From: Marinobacter persicus
Lineage (GTDB): Bacteria; Pseudomonadota; Gammaproteobacteria; Pseudomonadales; Oleiphilaceae
Direction: 5' to 3'
DNA: 64,000 nt
NCBI RefSeq assembly: GCF_900114155.1
Contig: NZ_FOSC01000009.1
Coordinates: 1-64,000, forward strand
Below are positions 57,858 to 64,000 of this stretch, piece after piece (the stretch's first letter is position 1; each line of letters begins with the position of its first letter). Made by a program: the position numbers and the translations under genes. Below the pieces are notes generated by a model. The model was not told the origin of the DNA and ran no database searches. It worked only from the letters and a program-made list of their open reading frames with translations.

Positions 57858-58175
57858 ATGACACACGCCGAACGCAAACGTCTCTGGCAGCAACATATCG
57901 AGGACTGGCAGGCGTCGGGTTTGTCCGGCATGGCCTACTGCCAACAACAATCTCTAACCTATTGCCGCTTTATTTATTGGCGCAAAAAGCTGACCGAGCC
58001 AGAGGCGTCGGTTCCGGAGCAAGACGTGTCGTCGGCCGGCTTTGCCAAAGTGGCGGCGGTGCCGAGTCCGTCATCACCAAAAGGATTAACGGTGTCGTTG
58101 CCCGGCGGTGTCTCAATCACCGGCCTGCACGCCGGCAATGTGGAATTGCTCGGTGCCGTGCTGAGGCAACTGTAA
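57858..58175 (+). CDS. tnpA: IS66 accessory protein TnpA
   Basis: A 105-residue protein with the IS66 TnpA helix-turn-helix: HIEDWQASGLSGMAYCQQQSLTYCRFIYWRKKL (in parts). It is required with TnpB and TnpC for IS66 transposition. The ATG at 57858 follows GGGAGGAA. Its stop overlaps the tnpB start (TAATG). Confidence 0.92.
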   Translation: MTHAERKRLWQQHIEDWQASGLSGMAYCQQQSLTYCRFIYWRKKLTEPEASVPEQDVSSAGFAKVAAVPSPSSPKGLTVSLPGGVSITGLHAGNVELLGAVLRQL

Positions 58176-58543
58176 TGCGCCACCGGTATCTTCGCCCCTC
58201 CTGGGACCTGCCGGAGATTTACCTGTACCGGCAGCCCATCGATTTCCGCAAGCAGGCCAACGGCCTGGCGTTGATTGTCGAGCAGGAGCTGGGGCACAGT
58301 CCGTTCTCCGGCGCGCTTTACGCTTTCACCAACCGGCAGCGCAACAAGATCAAGTGCCTGATGTGGGAAGACAACGGCTTCGTGCTTTACTACAAGTCCC
58401 TGGCCGAGGAAAAATTCAAGTGGCCGGGGCCGTCGGATGAGCTGATGCCGTTGAACGGCGAGCAAATCAACTGGTTGCTGGACGGCTACGACATCACGCT
58501 GCTGCAGGGCCATAAAACCCTGCATTATGAGAGCGTTGGGTAG
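58175..58543 (+). CDS. tnpB: IS66 Orf2 protein TnpB
   Basis: A 122-residue protein. IYLYRQPIDFRKQANGLALIVEQEL and GALYAFTNRQRNKIKCLMWEDNGFVLYYK (in parts) are the IS66 Orf2 signature. Start chosen by the TAATG overlap with tnpA. The longer open frame from 57962 is not used. Confidence 0.95.
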   Translation: MRHRYLRPSWDLPEIYLYRQPIDFRKQANGLALIVEQELGHSPFSGALYAFTNRQRNKIKCLMWEDNGFVLYYKSLAEEKFKWPGPSDELMPLNGEQINWLLDGYDITLLQGHKTLHYESVG

Positions 58544-58588
58544 CACTTTTTAAGTGTGTCAGGGCGTTGTTTTTGCTATAATTTCGCC

Positions 58589-60232
58589 ATGAAAACAACG
58601 CCTGATAATACGCCCAAAACACCCGATCTCAGCGGTCTCTCACCCGCTGAAATGGCGGCGGTTATCAGCGATTTGCAGGAACAACTGACGGCGAAAGATG
58701 AAACGCTCCAGAACCATCAGGATCAGTTAAAGCAGCGTGATCAGGCCATTCAGAGCCGCGATGCCCACATCAAGATCCTTGAAGAGCTCCTGCGTCACAA
58801 GAAGATCCAGCAGTTCGCCGCAAGCAGTGAAAAACAGCCCAACCAGATCGTGTTGTTCGATGAAGCCGAGCTGGAAGTGGCGATTGACGAACTGCGCGAT
58901 GAACTCCCTGACGATGTGGAAGAAGCCGATGCGCCGCCTCGTTCCCACAAGCGCCGCCAACGCGGCTTCTCCGATACGCTCTTGCGTGAGCGTATTGAGC
59001 TGACCCTCAGCGACGACGAGAAAGCCGGCGCCAGCAAGACCTTCTTCACCAAAGTGAAGGAAGAGCTGGAGTATATTCCGGCCCAACTGAAAGTCCTGGA
59101 GTACTGGCAGGAAAAGGCCGTGTTCGAACAGGACGGCGAAGAGCGCGTTATCGTTGCCGCCCGGTCTACACACCCGCTGGGCAAGTGCATTGCCACACCG
59201 TCACTGCTGGCTTATCTGATTACGTCCAAGTATGCCGATGGCCTGCCACTGTACCGCCAAGAGCAAATGCTCAAGCGCCTGGGCCACGAAGTGAGCCGCA
59301 CCAGCATGGCCCACTGGATCATCCGCCTGAACGACGTGTTCAAACCGCTGATGACCCTGATGCGGGAAGCACAGAACGGCAGTGACTACCTGCAGGCCGA
59401 TGAAACCCGGATCCAGGTGCTCAAGGAAGATGGCAAAAGGGCGCAATCGGACAAGTGGATGTGGGTGACCCGGGGCGGCCCGCCCGGTAAACCCTCAGTG
59501 CTGTTCGACTATGATCCATCCCGTGGTGGCCAGGTGCCGGTGCGCCTGCTGGACACCTTCCAGGGCATCCTGCAAGCCGATGGCTATTCCGGTTACGGAC
59601 AAGTCTGCCGTGAAAACGGTCTGACCCGAATCGGTTGTTGGGATCATGCCCGACGCAAGTTCGTGGAAGCCTCCCGGGCTGCGCCAGCCAAGGGCAAAAA
59701 AGGTCCACCCTCAAAAGCCGATGTGGCCCTCAGCCACATCCGCAAACTGTACGCCGTCGAGAAAGCCGCGAACGAACTGAGTGATGGCGAGCGCTATCGG
59801 GTGCGTCAGGAAAAAAGCCTGCCGTTACTGAACGCCTTCAAAGCCTGGCTGGAGAAAAATGCCAGCAAGGTGCTGAAAGGCTCACTTACCCGCAAGGCTA
59901 TGGACTACACCCTGAACCAGTGGGATACCCTGGTTGGCTACTGTGAACGCGGCGATCTGAAGATCAGCAACGCCGGTGCCGAAAATGCCATCCGTCCGTT
60001 CGCTCTGGGAAGAAAAGCTTGGCTGTTCGCGGATACGTCGCAAGGCGCGAAAGCGAGCGCCACCTGCTACTCGCTGATCGAAACGGCCAAAGCCAACGGG
60101 CTGGAGCCGTCGGCTTACATCCATCATGTGCTGACGCACATAGCGGATGCGGTTACCCTCGAACAACTCGAAACACTCTTGCCCTGGAATGCAGAGCTGC
60201 CGACTTCAAAAAAAGTGGCTCAATACGGTTAG
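58589..60232 (+). CDS. tnpC: IS66 family transposase TnpC
   Basis: A 547-residue transposase with an N-terminal coiled coil (LQEQLTAKDETLQNHQDQLKQRDQ, in parts), a zinc-finger-like region, and the DDE core: YLQADETRIQVL, QADGYSGYGQVC with the following RIGCWDHARRKF, and ISNAGAENAIRPFALGRK (Glu). Full length and intact. Confidence 0.95.
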   Translation: MKTTPDNTPKTPDLSGLSPAEMAAVISDLQEQLTAKDETLQNHQDQLKQRDQAIQSRDAHIKILEELLRHKKIQQFAASSEKQPNQIVLFDEAELEVAIDELRDELPDDVEEADAPPRSHKRRQRGFSDTLLRERIELTLSDDEKAGASKTFFTKVKEELEYIPAQLKVLEYWQEKAVFEQDGEERVIVAARSTHPLGKCIATPSLLAYLITSKYADGLPLYRQEQMLKRLGHEVSRTSMAHWIIRLNDVFKPLMTLMREAQNGSDYLQADETRIQVLKEDGKRAQSDKWMWVTRGGPPGKPSVLFDYDPSRGGQVPVRLLDTFQGILQADGYSGYGQVCRENGLTRIGCWDHARRKFVEASRAAPAKGKKGPPSKADVALSHIRKLYAVEKAANELSDGERYRVRQEKSLPLLNAFKAWLEKNASKVLKGSLTRKAMDYTLNQWDTLVGYCERGDLKISNAGAENAIRPFALGRKAWLFADTSQGAKASATCYSLIETAKANGLEPSAYIHHVLTHIADAVTLEQLETLLPWNAELPTSKKVAQYG

Positions 60233-60526
60233 AGCAAGTGGGTCGATTTAACGGCGCTTACGCTGTATTGCCTGGTGCACAACATCGAGAAACTGGCGAA
60301 TTACGGACAGTTGGCGGCCTGAATGAGCGAAAAAGGCCACTAATTAGCCCCATTAGGGGCAAAATCTGCTCTCGGTCATTGCCGATGCAGTGGCTCAACT
60401 GATCGAATGGGAAATTCATGATGGCCAGGCGAGTTGCCGGCCGGGATGAAGAAACGAACAGAAGGGCGGTAGGGTTGGCTCAGAAATGAGTTTTCTACAG
60501 CCTCGTTATCTCTATGGAGCTAGAAA

Positions 60527-61405
60527 TTGAGAAACGACGGAAAGGCGTATGAAGAGTTTGTTGGGCTTTTGCATCGAGCTCTTCTGAATGCCGAAGCTAT
60601 CACTGAGCAGAAAAATATCGAGATTCAACGTAACAAGAAGATCGTAGACTCCTGCGGCGTCGAGCGTGAGTTTGATATCTATTGGGAATATGAGTTGGCA
60701 GGGATCACCTATAAAACAGTGGTAGAGTGCAAGGATTATAATTCTTCTATTTCATTAGAGAAAATAGATGCTCTCATAGGTAAAATTCGAGATATTCCGG
60801 ACTTAAAACCAGTATTCGCAACGAAAAAGGGTTATCAGTCAGGAGCGCGCTCTAAAGCAGAGTATAACAAAATTGACCTATTAGTTGTCCGTGAGCAGAA
60901 CGATTCCGATTGGCTGGATGCCGATGGGACGCCTCTAATCCGGGAAATTCACATTAACATGACAATCCAAATGCCCGCTCACATTACCGACTTTCAGCCA
61001 TTGCTGGATGTTGATTGGGCTAAGAAAAGTTTGGGCGTCAGCCTCAGTTCGAAAATAACCATATCCGGGCTCAATAATGAAATATTGATAGAAAATGAAG
61101 ATAAGGGTGAGAAATACTCTCTGCGTAAATTAGCGGGAAGGCTAGCGCCTTTGGGTGGCAAAGAGTATGGAGATTTTAAAAAAGAGGAGCGATTTAACTT
61201 AGGGTGGATTTCCGGTCCCGATTTTCGCTACAAAATAAAAGGGTACAACGTTAGCTATACATTGTCTCAGCCATATACAGAACCAATGATAATCGATTTC
61301 TCGAAGGAATTGGTTGGGGTCATTGAGTACCTGCAAAAAGGAACAAAAAAATCCATATTCCGAAATGGGATCATCAAAGAGAATTTGATTCCACCGAAGA
61401 GATAA
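60527..61405 (+). CDS. Mrr-like PD-(D/E)XK restriction-endonuclease-type protein
   Basis: A 292-residue protein. The N-terminal nuclease domain has EREFDIYWEY (Asp50), TVVECKDYNSSIS (Glu67-Cys-Lys69) and a downstream Gln/Lys helix (DALIGKIRDIP), then FATKKGYQSGARSKAE as in Mrr/type IV restriction enzymes. The C-terminal part (about 140-292) is a separate beta-rich region without a recognised domain. It starts at TTG (60527) with GGAG 7 nt upstream; no ATG fits. It is the last gene of array 2, next to a GTTATCT core. Confidence 0.82.
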   Translation: MRNDGKAYEEFVGLLHRALLNAEAITEQKNIEIQRNKKIVDSCGVEREFDIYWEYELAGITYKTVVECKDYNSSISLEKIDALIGKIRDIPDLKPVFATKKGYQSGARSKAEYNKIDLLVVREQNDSDWLDADGTPLIREIHINMTIQMPAHITDFQPLLDVDWAKKSLGVSLSSKITISGLNNEILIENEDKGEKYSLRKLAGRLAPLGGKEYGDFKKEERFNLGWISGPDFRYKIKGYNVSYTLSQPYTEPMIIDFSKELVGVIEYLQKGTKKSIFRNGIIKENLIPPKR

Positions 61406-61420
61406 CAAGTGACTGTGGTA
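61401..61420 (+). other. Truncated terminal attC left arm of array 2
   Basis: GATAACAAGTGACTGTGG: the first 15 nt after GA (TAACAAGTGACTGTG, 61403-61417) are identical to the start of the terminal attC of array 1 at 7913. No R' core with a matching right arm follows, so the site is cut. Confidence 0.6.
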
Positions 61421-61683
61421 TCAATCCCATAAAGCAAGCCGTTTTCCCCCGCCATGGTTCCTGATTTTGGTCATGGTATTGAGCACCACAATCATCTTTC
61501 TCGCGCAGGCGATCACGCGAACTTTTGTGGGCTGGGCTTACCCAGGCGTGCTAACTGTACTCCATTTAACCGCAAATGGCGTGCGAGCATGGCAAGCTTG
61601 GCAGTCCAGGAACATCTCGGACTTTGACTTTCTGGTTTTCGCTGATGCATTGTCGGCGGACGCAATGACCTGTTCCTTATTGG
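61421..61683. other. Gene-less stretch between array 2 and the GGDEF-EAL gene
   Basis: About 260 nt downstream of two converging genes. I see no convincing ORF, attC arm or terminator. The boundary between array and core chromosome lies here. Confidence 0.5.
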
Positions 61684-63882
61684 TTAACTGCCGATTCCAG
61701 GCAACCTGTCCGGCAGCTCCGCCAGTACCTCCAGAGGCACCGGCTTTGAGAACCGGTAACCCTGTAGCAAATCGCAGTTGCGCCGCACCAGGTCGTTCTG
61801 TTCGTCTTCGGTTTCAATGCCTTCGGCAACCACCACCATGTCCATGTGATGTGCCATGGTGATCACGCCCTGCACAATGGCGGCGGTTCGGCGGTCGGTG
61901 AGGGTTTTGTTGATGAAGCTGCGGTCGAGTTTCACTTTGTGGGTGGGCAGGTCACGCAGGTAGCTCAGGCTGGAGAAGCCGGTGCCGAAATCGTCAATCG
62001 CGACTCTGATGCCACGGCTGCTGAGGGTATCCATGAGTGCGATGACCGGCTCGGCGCCATCGAGTAACACGCTTTCGGTGACTTCCAGCTCCAGGAAGCG
62101 GGCGGGCAGGCCGGATGCTTCCAGGGCGTCGTCCACGGCGGTCAGGAAGTTTTCCCGCAGGAACTGTAGCGAGGAGATGTTCACTGCCACCGGTAACATC
62201 CTTTCGCTGCTGGCGTTCAGTCGGGCAATTTCCCGGCATGCCTGGCGCAATACCCACTGGCCCAGGGGGACGATCTGGCCGGTTTTTTCCGCCAGTGGAA
62301 TGAAATCGCCCGGGGAAATCATGCCCCTTTCGGGATGGTTCCAGCGTACCAGAGCCTCCACGCTGCGGATTTTGCCGCTGACTGCGTCCACAACCGGTTG
62401 GTAGTGCAGGGTGAATTCGTCTTTTTCCAATGCCTGTTGCAGTTCGTTGCGCAGGAACACGCTGTCCAGGGTGCTTTTGACGCCGGCACCGTGGTACCAC
62501 TGCCAGGTGTTGCGGCCCTTGCGTTTGGCGTGGTTCAGGGCCAGGTCTGCGTGCTGGATCAGCTCGTGGGGCTGTTCCATGTCCGGTGCTTTGGCGGCAA
62601 TGCCGATGCTGGCACTGATGTGTAGCGTCAGGTCGCCGATCTCGAACGGCCTGGCCAGCTGTTGGAGTATGCATTCCGCGATATCAACGACTTCCTGCGG
62701 GCGCTCATAGCTATTAATGAGCAGCCCGAATTCATCCCCCACCAGCCGGCCAACCAGGGTGTTCTTGTTCGAGCATAGCCGCAGCCTGCTGGCGACGGCC
62801 GCCAATAAACGGTCTCCCACGGAATGGCCCAGGCCATCGTTGATGCTTTTGAAGCCGTCCAGGTCGATATCGATAAAGGCCAGGCTTTCGTTGTTTTGCT
62901 GGCAGGTCCAGAAGATATTCGCCAGGCGCTCGGAAAAGGCGCTGCCGTTGATCAACCCTGTTTGCAAGTCATGGGTGGCCTGGAAGGCGATTTGGGCTTC
63001 CTGTTCCTTGCGGTAGGTGATATCCCGGCAAATGCCCCAGACACCGACAATTCTGTCATCGATTACTACCGGGAAGTTGGTCACTTCCAGGTCAATAAAA
63101 CAGCCTTCGGCTGTCCTGCCACGGGTTTCGTAGGTGATGGCATCGCCGGAGCAGGCGGCATCAAAGGCGGCCTGTGTCTTTTCCTGGTAGTCGGGGTCAA
63201 CCAGTTGATTGAAATGAGTGCCAAGCAGTTCATCTTCAGTGTACCCGGCAATGCGCTCAAGGGCGCGGTTGCCACGCTGGAAGCGCCCAGACAGATCCAG
63301 CTCGTAAACGCCGTCCGAGTGGTTGTTGAACAGCGCGCTGTGCCATTCGTGCAGTGTGCGGTGTTTTTTGCGGTCCCGCTCCCGGATCCAGGCCAGTGCA
63401 ATCAATGCGGCGGCCTGTTTCAGTTTGAATTCGGCGTGCTGTCCGGCGTTGGTTGGTTGTCTGAAATACACACAGACAACGCCTAGCAGCTCCTCGTCAC
63501 AGCTGATGACAGGATAAGACCAGCAGGCCCGGAAGCCATCATCAAGTGCCACCTGCTGGTAATCCAGCCAGTTGCCATCTTCGGCTATATCAGCGGTTGT
63601 CGACATCTCTCCGGTGCAGGCTGCGGTGACAAAACAGGGGGCGGGGGTAATCAGGGGAATCTGCTGGAGCTTTTCGAAGTAGGGGGCGGACAGTGAGTTG
63701 CACGGGATGGCCGAGAGGGTTTCCTGGCGTGAATTGAAGGCCATGAGGGAAACCGACGATCCCGGGAATTGCATTAATATCCAGTCAACAATCTCGCACA
63801 GGATCTGTCGCAATGGCGCGTGAGCGGCGATTTTCTCGTGAATGCGTTGCTGTGCGGCAAGAACGGGCAATTCGGTATTCAT
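61684..63882 (-). CDS. GAF-PAS-GGDEF-EAL c-di-GMP signalling protein
   Basis: A 732-residue soluble protein. A GAF-like sensor (about 15-165), a PAS domain (about 175-300, SDGVYELDLSGRFQRGNRALERIAGY), a GGDEF domain (about 305-455) and an EAL domain (about 470-725) follow in order. The GGDEF motif reads RLVGDEFG, with Val in place of the first Gly, so cyclase activity may be weak. The EAL core is intact (SVEALVRWNHPERG; DDFGTGFSSLSYL; KLDRSFI), so phosphodiesterase activity is likely. No membrane segment. It borders the end of array 2, converging with it. Confidence 0.9.
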   Translation of the reverse strand: MNTELPVLAAQQRIHEKIAAHAPLRQILCEIVDWILMQFPGSSVSLMAFNSRQETLSAIPCNSLSAPYFEKLQQIPLITPAPCFVTAACTGEMSTTADIAEDGNWLDYQQVALDDGFRACWSYPVISCDEELLGVVCVYFRQPTNAGQHAEFKLKQAAALIALAWIRERDRKKHRTLHEWHSALFNNHSDGVYELDLSGRFQRGNRALERIAGYTEDELLGTHFNQLVDPDYQEKTQAAFDAACSGDAITYETRGRTAEGCFIDLEVTNFPVVIDDRIVGVWGICRDITYRKEQEAQIAFQATHDLQTGLINGSAFSERLANIFWTCQQNNESLAFIDIDLDGFKSINDGLGHSVGDRLLAAVASRLRLCSNKNTLVGRLVGDEFGLLINSYERPQEVVDIAECILQQLARPFEIGDLTLHISASIGIAAKAPDMEQPHELIQHADLALNHAKRKGRNTWQWYHGAGVKSTLDSVFLRNELQQALEKDEFTLHYQPVVDAVSGKIRSVEALVRWNHPERGMISPGDFIPLAEKTGQIVPLGQWVLRQACREIARLNASSERMLPVAVNISSLQFLRENFLTAVDDALEASGLPARFLELEVTESVLLDGAEPVIALMDTLSSRGIRVAIDDFGTGFSSLSYLRDLPTHKVKLDRSFINKTLTDRRTAAIVQGVITMAHHMDMVVVAEGIETEDEQNDLVRRNCDLLQGYRFSKPVPLEVLAELPDRLPGIGS

Positions 63883-64000
63883 CCCGGTGAGTCCTTTCGT
63901 GCAGGAATGGAGCTCTGACTTTTTTATTCTTAAAATCCGACGGATTGTCGTTTTCAGTTATTAAAAGTCAGAAAAGCCAATCAAGTCAACAACAAACGGT

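Larger units (their letters stand above)
57775..60261 (+). mobile_element. IS66-family insertion sequence, complete
   Basis: The ends GTAAGCGCC and GGCGCTTAC are inverted repeats, extended by TAAA/TTTA. The 8-bp target duplication GCTGTATT occurs at 57767-57774 and 60262-60269, the usual size for IS66. It carries the three standard genes (tnpA, tnpB, tnpC types) and is 2487 bp long. It lies within the IS1182-type transposase. Confidence 0.95.
57228..60322 (+). pseudogene. IS1182-family transposase, truncated, frameshifted, interrupted
   Basis: The first piece ends with RQVSFTIENKR; a one-base shift near 57590 is needed to continue into NYTDWMKHRVDSQQGKEIYSHRMS. The frame is then split by IS66 inside QWQLYC. 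It resumes after the IS as LVHNIEKLANYGQLAA to the TGA at 60320. The N-terminal portion is absent. Not functional. Confidence 0.85.
57228..60504 (+). mobile_element. IS1182-family remnant, left end lost, interrupted by IS66
   Basis: Transposase sequence (RINGYVPDNQFRSRDPKF, then VVEPVFGNIGTTKRLNRFSLRGK) starts mid-gene at about 57228. The right end is TTTTCTACAGCCTC at 60491-60504, directly followed by GTTATCT. The left terminus and 5' third of the transposase are gone. IS66 occupies 57775-60261. Confidence 0.82.

Noticed and set aside
61467-61862. + strand ORF of 131 codons after array 2
   Set aside because: Its second half is antisense to the EAL gene and the first half has no motif or RBS; not supported as a cassette gene.

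Overview
The window looks like a marine gammaproteobacterium, most likely Marinobacter or a close relative. The evidence is a GC-rich core with gene orders and products typical of that group: a cyanide-insensitive-type cydABDC operon, etfBA divergent from the ETF-quinone oxidoreductase gene, an HsbR/HsbA-like pair beside gpsA-sixA, and a long cyclopropane-fatty-acid-synthase/FAD-oxidoreductase operon. The genus is inferred from gene content. There is no rRNA and no CRISPR array.

Layout. (1) 1-1270: a complete IS3-family element inserted in an attC site. (2) 1272-7973: a first array of integron gene cassettes, with small AT-rich, mostly unknown genes, all on the + strand and separated by attC recombination sites. 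No integron integrase and no attI are visible, so it is a CALIN (cluster of attC sites lacking an integrase) within this window. (3) 8000-42467: core chromosome. It holds a Ca2+/Na+ antiporter, a broken diguanylate cyclase, an aspartoacylase-like/glutamate-cysteine-ligase-like pair, 5-oxoprolinase pxpABC, hemH, xthA, a nine-gene lipid-modification operon, an HD phosphohydrolase, the HsbR/HsbA-like switch, gpsA, sixA, slyD, ETF genes with a PsrA-like operator, cydABDC and tRNA-Leu(UAA). (4) 42468-44835: an exported nitroreductase-like protein and its TetR regulator, with a four-half-site operator. (5) 44868-61420: a second, heavily remodelled cassette array. It contains an IS5-family element in a cassette gene, a non-cassette patch carrying two regulator/transporter pairs, an ORF-poor cassette with hairpins and a terminator, an IS1182-type miniature element in an attC core site, and an IS66 element nested in an IS1182 remnant. 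(6) 61684-63882: a GAF-PAS-GGDEF-EAL gene.

How it works together. The core segments are housekeeping: respiration, haem, glutathione and 5-oxoproline metabolism, lipid tailoring. The two arrays look like stores of conflict or defence genes. Recognisable products are an AbiU2-type HEPN protein, an Mrr-like PD-(D/E)XK nuclease, a frameshifted second PD-(D/E)XK-like protein, a trypsin-like protease, a Trypco2-like protein, two HExxH metallopeptidase-like proteins and several small membrane proteins. The most unusual signals are the IS1182-type ends that abut the GTT of attC R' sites at two places, three scars (TAATTGC) where two genes appear fused with loss of attC, and an identical 15-nt tract ending both arrays.
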